Positions 17,955 through 25,684 of a stretch of DNA of 64,000 bases are shown one piece after another. Location: assembly GCF_043195095.1 (NCBI RefSeq), contig NZ_JBAFWN010000011.1; one strand, 5' to 3'. The first letter of the stretch is position 1. The number at the start of each line of letters is the position of its first letter. The DNA is from NCEH01 sp043195095. Its GTDB lineage: Bacteria > Pseudomonadota > Alphaproteobacteria > Rhizobiales > Xanthobacteraceae. Made by a program: the position numbers and the translations under genes. The notes under the pieces are model-generated. The model saw nothing but the letters and a program-made list of their open reading frames with translations. It had not been told where the DNA came from and searched no databases.

Positions 17955-18040
17955 CATTGCGCATCCAGAGCAGCAAGCACGGCGGCATCGTCGATGACCG
18001 GGCTTCCACAGGGGCGCGCGTCTCGGCTCCACAAACGACA

Positions 18041-18060
18041 ACGGCGCCCGAAGGCGCCGT
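18041..18060 (-). terminator. Terminator hairpin of tRNA-Leu
   Basis: The perfect 8-bp stem ACGGCGCC/GGCGCCGT has loop CGAA on the plus strand, which reads as a UUCG tetraloop on the minus strand. It lies 29 bases downstream of the minus-strand tRNA-Leu. The minus-strand sequence after the stem is TGTCGTTTG, so it is moderately T-rich. It could also act on the plus strand, where TTTTG follows. Confidence 0.65.
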
Positions 18061-18089
18061 TTTGCGTCGGCCTTTGCGGCCCCATCTTC

Positions 18090-18174
18090 TGGTGCGGACG
18101 AGAGGACTCGAACCTCCACGGGTCTCCCCACTAGCACCTCAAGCTAGCGCGTCTACCAATTCCGCCACGACCGC
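18090..18174 (-). tRNA. tRNA-Leu (anticodon GAG)
   Basis: The 85-nt transcript on the minus strand is a class II tRNA with CCA encoded at the 3' end. The anticodon arm is CUAGC-UUGAGGU-GCUAG, giving GAG, which reads Leu CUC/CUU codons. A long variable arm with GGG/CCC pairing and the TΨC loop UUCGAGU follow. The acceptor arms GCGGUCG and CGUCCGC pair except for a U5-U68 mismatch. Confidence 0.95.
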
Positions 18175-18343
18175 AGTCAGAGATGGCTCGGCGCCCGCGA
18201 ACCCTGAGGTGCGTGGCGCCGGGGGCCATCGTCTAACAGATCGACCAGGGCGCCACAAGGCCTCAACAGCGGATCATGCGCCAACTATATGTAGCCTGTG
18301 GATGGCGTGTGTCCCGCGCGCCGTCAAAGACGTATGAAGCCCC

Positions 18344-19081
18344 ATGACTGCACCTTCTTCCCCGTCGCCGGCCGCCCCTTCCATCGCGCGATCCAAACTC
18401 GCGACGCATTTCCTACCGAGCGTGGCAGGAGCGGCCCCGGTGGAATGGGGTGTGAGCGACATCCCGGTCCCCTATCCACAGGCGATCGCGGCCATGGAGG
18501 CGCGGGTGGCGGCGATCGCCGCCGGCACGGCGCCGGAACTTGTGTGGCTGCTGGAGCATCCACCGCTCTATACCGCTGGCACCAGCGCCCAGCGTGAAGA
18601 CCTGATCGACGCGCGTTTTCCGGTGTTCGACACCGGGCGCGGCGGCCAGTTCACCTATCACGGACCCGGCCAGCGGGTGGCCTATGTGATGCTGAACCTC
18701 AAGCAGCGCAGCGCCGACCTGCGCCGATATGTCAGCGCGCTGGAAACCTGGCTCATCGCTTCCCTGTCTGCCTTCAATATCCGTGCGGAGCGGCGCGAGG
18801 ACCGCGTCGGCGTGTGGGTTGCCCGCCCTGGCCGGGAAGACAAAATCGCGGCCGTCGGCATTCGCGTGCGCCAATGGGTCAGCTTCCACGGCATCTCGCT
18901 GAACGTGAGCCCCGACCTGACGCATTTCGGCGGAATCGTTCCCTGCGGCGTGCGCGAGCACGGCGTGACCAGCCTGGAGGATCTCGGGCACCTCGCCAGC
19001 CTGCCCGAGGTGGACAGCGTGCTGCGGATCGCCTTCGAGGAAGTCTTCGGCGCGACCCAAGCCGCGGCCGCGCCGCTCTGA
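18344..19081 (+). CDS. lipB: Octanoyl-[acyl-carrier-protein]:protein N-octanoyltransferase
   Basis: The 245-residue enzyme transfers octanoyl from ACP to the lipoyl domains of 2-oxo-acid dehydrogenases and GcvH, the first step of lipoate synthesis. Motifs are RGGQFTYHGPGQ (about 99-110), the catalytic lysine Lys167 in DKIAAVGIRV and the nucleophilic Cys201 in GIVPCGV. The N-terminus has about 30 extra unconserved residues, so the true start could be a little further in. ATG 18344 is the first in-frame start near the family start. The gene is isolated; lipA is not in the window. Confidence 0.95.
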   Translation: MTAPSSPSPAAPSIARSKLATHFLPSVAGAAPVEWGVSDIPVPYPQAIAAMEARVAAIAAGTAPELVWLLEHPPLYTAGTSAQREDLIDARFPVFDTGRGGQFTYHGPGQRVAYVMLNLKQRSADLRRYVSALETWLIASLSAFNIRAERREDRVGVWVARPGREDKIAAVGIRVRQWVSFHGISLNVSPDLTHFGGIVPCGVREHGVTSLEDLGHLASLPEVDSVLRIAFEEVFGATQAAAAPL

Positions 19082-19266
19082 AGGTTCGCATGCGGCCTCG
19101 GCCGAGCGTGCTCGAGGTGCTGAAGCGGCGAAGTCGGCTAAGCTCCCATGGCAGCCCCGTCTGACGGAGAACGGATTGGCGCGCGCTGGTGTTCGGGCTT
19201 GGGCCCGACGTGGAGTTGACCGACACTTGGCCCGGCTGCCAAGTGAGGCCGCCCGATAGTGCCGTT

Positions 19267-19728
19267 CTATTTTCCCGCAGGCGCAGCCGGCGCGGGCTTT
19301 GCGCGCTCATAAGTGGTGCAGGCGGTGGCGATGTAATTGGGCACGGAATCGACCCAGCACAATTCCATGCTGTCCGCACTCACCTCGCCATCGCCGGAAC
19401 TGAAATCGGTGGCATAGACCACGCGCTTCCCGTCGCTGCGGAAGGTGCCCAGCAGCACCTGTTCCTTGCCGCCCTTGGAAACCACGGCGCCGCCGAAGGC
19501 GCGGCCGCTTTGCGTGTCGATACGCACGCTCCAGGCCTCGGTGCCGGGACGATTCGAGAAATGCGGCGTATCCACGCGCAGGCGCATATCGTCCATGGGG
19601 GCGATGGAGAGATTGGAGCCGGCATGCTCAACTGGCGTCCACAGGCCGACGATATTCGGCGCGTCCGCCGCATAGGCCGGACCGAGCAGCACGAGAAGAA
19701 CCGCTGCCGCCACACCCGCGCTCCGCAT
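19267..19728 (-). CDS. Small secreted protein of unknown function
   Basis: The 153-residue protein has a signal peptide (about 1-21, MRSAGVAAAVLLVLLGPAYA then ADAP). The mature part has alternating beta-like segments: IVGLWTPVEHAGSNLSIAP, WSVRIDTQSGRAFGGAVV, and GKRVVYATDFSSGDGEV. Two Cys (ELCWVD and ATACTTYE) could form a disulfide. This resembles small periplasmic beta-barrel-like proteins, but no family is recognised with confidence. ATG 19728 is preferred because AAGGAGCAGG lies upstream. It ends with an Ala/Pro-rich tail. It is followed 43 bases upstream, on the same strand, by gatB. Confidence 0.75.
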   Translation of the reverse strand: MRSAGVAAAVLLVLLGPAYAADAPNIVGLWTPVEHAGSNLSIAPMDDMRLRVDTPHFSNRPGTEAWSVRIDTQSGRAFGGAVVSKGGKEQVLLGTFRSDGKRVVYATDFSSGDGEVSADSMELCWVDSVPNYIATACTTYERAKPAPAAPAGK

Positions 19729-19771
19729 GCCCCTGCTCCTTGCAACCGGCGTCCGCACGCGGCGGAACGCC

Positions 19772-21271
19772 TCAGATGCCCAATTTGCTCTTGAGGATCT
19801 CGTTCAGCGCCTGGGGATTGGCCTTGCCCCCCGACGCCTTCATCGCCTGCCCGACGAACCATCCAAGCATGGTGGGCTTGGCGATCACCTGGGCCACCTT
19901 GTCCGGATTGGCGGCGATGATTTCGTCCACCACCTTCTCGATCGCGCCGGTATCGGTCACCTGCTTCAGGCCCCGTGCCTCGACGATCTCGCGCGGATGC
20001 TGCCAGGTCTTTTCCTCCAGCAGGATCACCAAAACGTCCTTGGCGATCTTGCCGGAGATGGTGTTGTCCGAGATCAGGTCCACGATCCCGGCGATCTGCG
20101 CCGGGGTCACATGCACGCTGGACACCGCCAAGCCGGCGCTGTTCGCATAGGCGGAAAGATCGCCCATGATCCAGTTGGCCACCAGCTTGGCGTTGCGGGT
20201 GGTTGCGCCTTCCGCCTTCACGGCCGCCTCGAAATAGTCTGCAGTCTCCTTCTCCGCCACCAGGATGGCGGCGTCGTAGGGGGTCAGCCCATAATCGGTG
20301 ATGAAGCGGGCCTTCTTCTCGTCCGGGAGTTCAGGCAGCGCCTCGTCGAGCGAACGCACGAAGGGTTCTTCCAGCACCAGCGGCAGCAGGTCGGGATCAG
20401 GGAAATAGCGATAATCGTGCGCTTCTTCCTTGGAGCGCATGGACCGCGTCTCGCCCTTGTTGGGGTCGAACAGGCGGGTCTCCTGGTCGATCTTGCCGCC
20501 GTCCTCGAGAATCTCGATCTGGCGGCGGGCTTCCACCTCGATCGCCTGGCCGATGAAGCGGATGGAATTAACGTTCTTGATCTCGCAACGGGTGCCGAGC
20601 GGCTCGCCGGGGCGACGGACGGACACGTTCACGTCGGCGCGCAGATTGCCCTTCTCCATGTCGCCGTCGCAGGTGCCGAGATAGCGCAGGATCGAGCGCA
20701 GCTTGGTCACATAGGCGCGCGCTTCGTCCGAGGAGCGCAGGTCCGGGCGGGAGACGATCTCCATCAGCGCGACGCCCGAGCGATTGAGGTCGACGAACGA
20801 GAGCGTGGGGGAGAGGTCGTGGATCGACTTTCCCGCATCCTGCTCCAGGTGCAGGCGCTCGATGCCCACGGTGATGCTCTCCCCGTCCAGCAGATCGACG
20901 ATCACCTCGCCCTCGCCGACGATGGGATATTTGAACTGGCTGATCTGATAGCCCTGGGGCAGATCGGGATAGAAATAATTCTTCCGATCGAACACCGAGC
21001 GCAGATTGATCTGCGCCTTCAGGCCGAGCCCTGTGCGCACGGCCTGGGCGACGCATTCCTTGTTGATCACCGGCAGCATTCCGGGCATCGCCGCGTCCAC
21101 CAGCGACACATGGTCGTTGGGCGGCCCGCCGAATTCCGTGGAAGCGCCGGAGAAGAGTTTGGCGTTGGAAGCCACCTGAGCATGCACTTCCATGCCGATC
21201 ACCACCTCCCAATCGCCCGTGGCTCCACGAATGAGCTTCCTGGCATCGGCGGGTCGAACGTGAGCGGTCAT
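19772..21271 (-). CDS. gatB: Aspartyl/glutamyl-tRNA amidotransferase subunit B
   Basis: The 499-residue protein is the tRNA-binding kinase-like subunit of GatCAB. The complex amidates Glu-tRNA-Gln and, where relevant, Asp-tRNA-Asn. The conserved start WEVVIGMEVHAQV, GSPT-family block NLRSVFDRKNYFYPDLPQ, NRSGVALMEIVSRPDL and the C-terminal YqeY-like domain (about 400-499, with ANWIMGDLSA) are present. ATG 21271 begins the conserved region. gatA and gatC lie 9 kb away, so the operon is split, a common alphaproteobacterial arrangement. Confidence 0.96.
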   Translation of the reverse strand: MTAHVRPADARKLIRGATGDWEVVIGMEVHAQVASNAKLFSGASTEFGGPPNDHVSLVDAAMPGMLPVINKECVAQAVRTGLGLKAQINLRSVFDRKNYFYPDLPQGYQISQFKYPIVGEGEVIVDLLDGESITVGIERLHLEQDAGKSIHDLSPTLSFVDLNRSGVALMEIVSRPDLRSSDEARAYVTKLRSILRYLGTCDGDMEKGNLRADVNVSVRRPGEPLGTRCEIKNVNSIRFIGQAIEVEARRQIEILEDGGKIDQETRLFDPNKGETRSMRSKEEAHDYRYFPDPDLLPLVLEEPFVRSLDEALPELPDEKKARFITDYGLTPYDAAILVAEKETADYFEAAVKAEGATTRNAKLVANWIMGDLSAYANSAGLAVSSVHVTPAQIAGIVDLISDNTISGKIAKDVLVILLEEKTWQHPREIVEARGLKQVTDTGAIEKVVDEIIAANPDKVAQVIAKPTMLGWFVGQAMKASGGKANPQALNEILKSKLGI

Positions 21272-21502
21272 CGCGGTCCTTCGCAACTGGCGCGGCATGT
21301 GCCGCAGGTGATGTGTGTCCCTACTCCCGCGACCCTCTCTCTGGCAACCTTGGGAGCATTGCGCAGTGCCCCTGCGCCGCCAGCATGGCGGCGCGACGGT
21401 CTCGCAGAACGCGCGGGGTCCGGCTGCGGCGTTTCCACCCTCGGCGGCGCGTGCTAAGCCGCAGCCGCATTCTGAATGGTTCGAGCGTGTGAAGGGAAGA
21501 AT

Positions 21503-22540
21503 ATGCGCCTGGCGTCCGTCACTCTCGCACGCGATGAAGCGGACATCATCGAAGTCTTCGTCCGGCACAACCTGCATTTCGTCGATTGCATGTACATCAT
21601 CGACGACGGCAGCACCGACGCGACCCGCAACATCCTGGACCTGCTCCAGGGCGAGGGCCTGCCCGTGGTGCGGATCGAGGATGGCGCGCACGCCGCCTAC
21701 AACCAGGGCCGCCGCACCACCGGCCTCATGCACCGGGCCATGCGCGACGAGGCGTGGGACTTCATATTCGCCCTCGACGCGGACGAGTTCATCGCGATAA
21801 CCGACCGCGCGACCCTGGAAGCGGAGCTGGACGCTCTGCCGGAGCCGCGCATCGGCGCCTTCTCCGTGACCAATTATTTCCCCCACGCGGATGACGATGC
21901 CAGCGATCCGAACCCGCTATCACGCCTGACCCATGTGCTGGACCTGCCGCGCGGCGCCGGCAAGGTGATCGTGCCCGGCACCTTCGCCGGCCATCCCGAA
22001 ACGCTGATCTCGGATGGCAACCACATTATCAGCCGCTGGCACGCCGAGCAGCCCGTGACCTTGCTCCCCACCGCTGACCTCGCCCATTTCCCGGTACGGT
22101 CGGACGATCAATTGGTGGCGAAATGCATGGTCAGCTACATCCGCTGGCGCGCCCGGCCGGACTACAAGGCATCCACCGCCTCGCACCATATCGAGGGCGC
22201 GCGCGCGCTGATGAAGGAGCCCGGCCTGCTGCTGGAACATCCGGACGAGCTTTTGCTCGCTTATATTCCCCAGCTCGATGGACCCGTGGCGGTGCGGCCT
22301 TTCGTCCAGCGCCGCGCCACGCCGCGCTATCCCGATCTCGCCCGCACCTATCCCTACCGACGGGTGCTCGCGAGCCTCGATGCGCTGGTGGAGGGCGCGC
22401 GCGCCGGCACGGCAGAACTGAATGCCCTGCGGGTCCAAGTGGCGAAGGCGCAGGCGCCGTTCCACCTCGCGCTTGCCGCCGCGCTGCGCAAGATGCGGCG
22501 CTCGTTCCTCAAGCGCTGGCTGTCCTTGCGCATGAAGTGA
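21503..22540 (+). CDS. Glycosyltransferase, family 2-like
   Basis: The 345-residue protein has an N-terminal GT-A fold. SVTLARDEADIIEVFVRHN, IIDDGSTDATRNIL (sugar-nucleotide site) and the metal-binding FALDADEFIA are seen. The glycosyl transferase family 2_4 type fits the motif spacing. The C-terminal third is basic and charged (KMRRSFLKRWLSLRMK), perhaps membrane-associating. No acceptor can be inferred. ATG 21503 follows GAAGGGAAGA. The gene is divergent from gatB across 231 bases that hold no clear regulatory site. Confidence 0.82.
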   Translation: MRLASVTLARDEADIIEVFVRHNLHFVDCMYIIDDGSTDATRNILDLLQGEGLPVVRIEDGAHAAYNQGRRTTGLMHRAMRDEAWDFIFALDADEFIAITDRATLEAELDALPEPRIGAFSVTNYFPHADDDASDPNPLSRLTHVLDLPRGAGKVIVPGTFAGHPETLISDGNHIISRWHAEQPVTLLPTADLAHFPVRSDDQLVAKCMVSYIRWRARPDYKASTASHHIEGARALMKEPGLLLEHPDELLLAYIPQLDGPVAVRPFVQRRATPRYPDLARTYPYRRVLASLDALVEGARAGTAELNALRVQVAKAQAPFHLALAAALRKMRRSFLKRWLSLRMK

Positions 22541-22662
22541 CATTCTGCCCGGTCGGCCTCGCCAGCAAGATGGCTCTGGCATACATTAAACCAGAACAAT
22601 CAGACCGGGCCGGTGAGAGCATCCGAGCCCCGGCACAGTCAGGTCAGGGAGACCGCAACGCC

Positions 22663-23973
22663 ATGCCAGAAACAGTGACCGGCGAGACCTGGACCGGATG
22701 GCGCGACTTCACCATTGAAAGCCGCGTGCCGGAAAGCGAAATCATCACCTCCTTCGTCTTCCGCCCCGTGGACGGCAAAGGCGTGCCGCGCCATCAGGCG
22801 GGACAGCATCTCACCTTGCTGATCGAGCCCGAGGGCGGCCCGGCGCTAAAGCGCAATTACACGATTTCCGGCCGCGCCAATGGCGAGACCTATCGCATCT
22901 CGGTCAAGCGCGAGGCCCAGGGCGCGGCGTCGCGATGGCTGCATGATGCGGCGGACGCAGGGACACGCGTAAAGCTCATGCCGCCATCCGGCACCTTCAT
23001 CCTGCCGGCAGACCAGGAGCGCCCCGTGGTTCTGCTCTCGGGCGGAGTCGGCCTGACGCCGATGGTCTGCATGCTGGAGGCGCTGGCGGCCCAAGCGTCC
23101 GGCCCCTCCGCTCATTTCATACACGGCACGCTGGACGGCACGACGCACGCCTTTTCAAGTCATGTGAAGGATCTCGCCGCACAGCGCCCGGGCCTTGCGA
23201 CGATGGTCTTCTACGAACGCCCCCGCGACGGCGATGTGGCAGGCCGCGATTTCGATCGCGCAGGCTTCATTGATCTCGACTGGCTGGCACAAAACACGCC
23301 GCTGGCGCAGGCGGATTATTTCATCTGCGGTCCGTTGCTCTTCATGCGCCATTTCGTCCAGGGGCTGGCCGCGCGCGGTGTGCCGCAGGAGCGCATTCAC
23401 TTCGAATTCTTCGGGCCGATCGAAGACCTGCTGGACCCGCAAACCCAATCCGCGCCGGCCGCTGTCTCTCCCGGTGCCAAGGTGGCCCCCATGACCCATG
23501 CCAAATCGTTTTCTCCCAGCACGCTGACCGCGGACCACATCGCGCAGGCGCTCATCGACAGCAATGCCGACGCGGTGGTCGCGAGCGATCGGGAGGGCCT
23601 GATCGTGCTCTGGAATCCGGGAGCCGAGCGAATCTTCGGCTTTTCCGAGCAGGAAGCGCTCGGCCAATCCCTCGACATCATCATTCCCGAACCGTTCCGC
23701 GCGCGCCATTGGGAAGGCTATCACCAGACGGCCGCGAGCGGCGTCAGCCGCTATGGCGCGGGCGATCTGCTCGCCGTTCCGGGCCTGCACAAGGACGGGC
23801 GGCGCTTCTCCATCGAATTTACCATCGTCTTGCTCAAGGACGCCGACGGCCAGGTCGTGGGCATGGTTTCCACCATCCGCGACGTGAATGTCCGCTTCGA
23901 GGAAACGAAGAAGCTGCGCAAGGAACTCGCCGCGCTGAAGGAACAGGCCGAACTGAAAAAGCCGGAAGCCTGA
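22663..23973 (+). CDS. Fusion of FAD/NAD(P)H ferredoxin-reductase-like module and PAS domain
   Basis: The 436-residue protein has an FNR-type module (about 1-250). It contains FAD-binding RNYTISGR (Arg64, Tyr66, Thr67), the NAD(P)-binding GGVGLTPM (127-134) and CGPLLFM (222-228). A short linker follows and then a PAS domain (about 293-412), with VVASDREGLIVLWNPGAERIFG, DIIIPE and the usual PAC-like end. The C-terminal KKLRKELAALKEQAEL looks coiled. The plant-type 2Fe-2S domain that normally follows the reductase in phthalate-dioxygenase-reductase types is absent; the PAS domain sits in its place. ATG 22663 is the start of the FNR homology. An internal ATG at 23491 with AAGG upstream could yield a PAS-only product. 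The gene is convergent with fhcC, 8 bases apart. Confidence 0.9.
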   Translation: MPETVTGETWTGWRDFTIESRVPESEIITSFVFRPVDGKGVPRHQAGQHLTLLIEPEGGPALKRNYTISGRANGETYRISVKREAQGAASRWLHDAADAGTRVKLMPPSGTFILPADQERPVVLLSGGVGLTPMVCMLEALAAQASGPSAHFIHGTLDGTTHAFSSHVKDLAAQRPGLATMVFYERPRDGDVAGRDFDRAGFIDLDWLAQNTPLAQADYFICGPLLFMRHFVQGLAARGVPQERIHFEFFGPIEDLLDPQTQSAPAAVSPGAKVAPMTHAKSFSPSTLTADHIAQALIDSNADAVVASDREGLIVLWNPGAERIFGFSEQEALGQSLDIIIPEPFRARHWEGYHQTAASGVSRYGAGDLLAVPGLHKDGRRFSIEFTIVLLKDADGQVVGMVSTIRDVNVRFEETKKLRKELAALKEQAELKKPEA

Positions 23974-23981
23974 GCGCCGGC

Positions 23982-24788
23982 TCAATAGAGCCAGAGCAAC
24001 TCACCCTCTCCGCCGGCGAGCCGATCACCCACGTAGCGCCGCGCCCTGCCGGAAATGCCGCCCCCGAAGAGCTCCGCGAGTTGCGGGACGCGGCGGGCGA
24101 GAAGGTGCAGGGCGATGAGATCGTGCTCGCCCGCATCGCCGAAGCCGGGGCCGAGCAAAAGCGGCTCGCGCGCCAGCAGCAACGTGCCGCGCTTCATGCC
24201 GGCACCGGCCTGCGGGCCGAGGGTGCCGGCAATGGCGATGGTGCCGGCGATCATGCCCCGCGCCGCATGCTCGGCCACGTCGCCGTGAACCAGCATCAGC
24301 CCTGCGCGCATGTTCGCGGCGGCCAGCGGCCCGGCATCGCCACGAATTTCGATTGTGCCGCCCGACATGCCGATGCGCGCGCCGGGCAGAGGGCCGCCGA
24401 GCCGCGCGCCGACATGTCCCCGCACCTGGATGCGCCCACCCGACATGCCGCTTCCGACACCTTCGCCGGCATCGCCCTCGATGATCAGCTCGCCCCCGAC
24501 CATCTGCGCGCCCGCGAACGCCCCGACCGGCCCGGAAACCATCATCTCGCCCGGCGCCAAGGCTGCGCCCACGAAATCCAGACGCGGGTCGCCACTGATC
24601 CGGAGCACGCCTTCCGCGGCGGGCACAACCGCGAACAATTCGCCGAGCGGCAGCCGCGTGGTGCCATAGGCAAGGGGCAGGCGCTCCACCTCGCTGCGGC
24701 TGAGCTCGGCGAGCGCGTGCGGCGTAATCCCGGACAGGTCGAGACGCGCGGCAAGCGATCCCCGCAGTCTGAGTTCATAGCCGCTCAC
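23982..24788 (-). CDS. fhcC: Formyltransferase/hydrolase complex subunit C
   Basis: The 268-residue protein belongs to the formylmethanofuran dehydrogenase C / glutamate synthase alpha C-terminal family, a right-handed beta-helix. Repeated Gly-rich turns such as GGELIIEGDAGEGVGSGMSGG, GARIGMSGG and AAGTIAIAGTLG-like repeats are visible along residues 80-220. In the Fhc complex, FhcC scaffolds the other subunits and the formyl carrier; that is family knowledge. Its GTG start at 24788 overlaps the fhcD stop (GTGA), so it is the last gene of the cluster and translationally coupled. Confidence 0.93.
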   Translation of the reverse strand: MSGYELRLRGSLAARLDLSGITPHALAELSRSEVERLPLAYGTTRLPLGELFAVVPAAEGVLRISGDPRLDFVGAALAPGEMMVSGPVGAFAGAQMVGGELIIEGDAGEGVGSGMSGGRIQVRGHVGARLGGPLPGARIGMSGGTIEIRGDAGPLAAANMRAGLMLVHGDVAEHAARGMIAGTIAIAGTLGPQAGAGMKRGTLLLAREPLLLGPGFGDAGEHDLIALHLLARRVPQLAELFGGGISGRARRYVGDRLAGGEGELLWLY

Positions 24789-25684
24789 GCCATCAGCTCC
24801 CGCAGCTTGAAATGGAACGGGCCGAGATTGCCGCCGTAATTTCCCGCATCTATCGCGACGATGCCTGCGGACTCCCCAAGCGCGCAAACAGCTAAGATGC
24901 CGGCCCGCATGGAGGCGGCGACCTCGGCGGCGGACAGCCCGTCGATGACGATTTCGAGCACGCTCTGGACATCCGCCGGCAAGGCGCTCTCGACGCTGGC
25001 GCGCAAGGTCGGGCAATAAGCGTCATTGGTGGAGGCGATCATGCCGGCATATTTGCCGCCGATCTTCGAGCCGGACCGCACCACGCCGCCCGGAAAGGGC
25101 AGGATCGCCCCCTTCACGTCGCCCATGGCGTCAACCGCATGCTCGGCCGCATTCAGCGCGGCCGCGCGGGAGCGGGCGAGAATGAGAAAATTGCCGCCAC
25201 CCACTGAAGCCGTGCTGCTGCCCGTGATATCGTCGCAGACGAACTCGCCCTCCATCACCGGAATGCGCCAGAACCGGCGTCCCTCGATGTTTTTGGCGAT
25301 CTGGTGTCCGTCGCCGAAATAGCGCAACGCCCGGCCGAGCGGCACGCGCGGCCCCTCGTCGAGACCGGCATAGCAGGCGGAGGTGGGGGCGGTCAGCACG
25401 CATTGGCCGACCCGCGCCGGCACGATCTTCTTCAAATCGTTCAACGACATGGCGAAGATGAGCACGGAAATGCCTGGCCGCCCGTCGGGCGAATCCTCCG
25501 GCGCGATTTCTCCCTCGATCCCGGCCTCACACCCGCAGCCGATCACCGAGGTGGCGAAGCCCGTCATCGACACGGCGGCGGTACGCGCCCAGCGGGGCGT
25601 GTCGGCGGTGATGACAAGGCGAGTACCGGCCATGGGAAACGCTTCGGCGAAGCTGTCGCGGATCTCGACCCCGTTCAGGTTCAC
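24785..25684 (-). CDS. fhcD: Formylmethanofuran-H4MPT N-formyltransferase (Fhc subunit D)
   Basis: The 299-residue protein is the formyltransferase (Ftr) of the H4MPT pathway. It moves the formyl group between formyl-H4MPT and the methanofuran-type carrier. GVEIRDSFAEAFPM starts the conserved domain, and GDGHQIAKNIEGRRFWRIPVMEGEF-type blocks, GSSTASVGGGN and GGKYAGMIASTNDAYCP follow; the active-site Glu lies in the middle region of the family. GTG 25684 is preferred because it overlaps the fhcA stop as a GTGA junction and has GGAG nearby; GTG 25693 is in frame but lacks a ribosome site. Confidence 0.94.
   Translation of the reverse strand: MNLNGVEIRDSFAEAFPMAGTRLVITADTPRWARTAAVSMTGFATSVIGCGCEAGIEGEIAPEDSPDGRPGISVLIFAMSLNDLKKIVPARVGQCVLTAPTSACYAGLDEGPRVPLGRALRYFGDGHQIAKNIEGRRFWRIPVMEGEFVCDDITGSSTASVGGGNFLILARSRAAALNAAEHAVDAMGDVKGAILPFPGGVVRSGSKIGGKYAGMIASTNDAYCPTLRASVESALPADVQSVLEIVIDGLSAAEVAASMRAGILAVCALGESAGIVAIDAGNYGGNLGPFHFKLRELMA

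Noticed and set aside
22541..22662. NsrR- or NnrR-like site before the reductase-PAS gene (CATACATTAAACCAG area)
   Set aside because: The match to known NsrR or FNR-type boxes is too poor to support.
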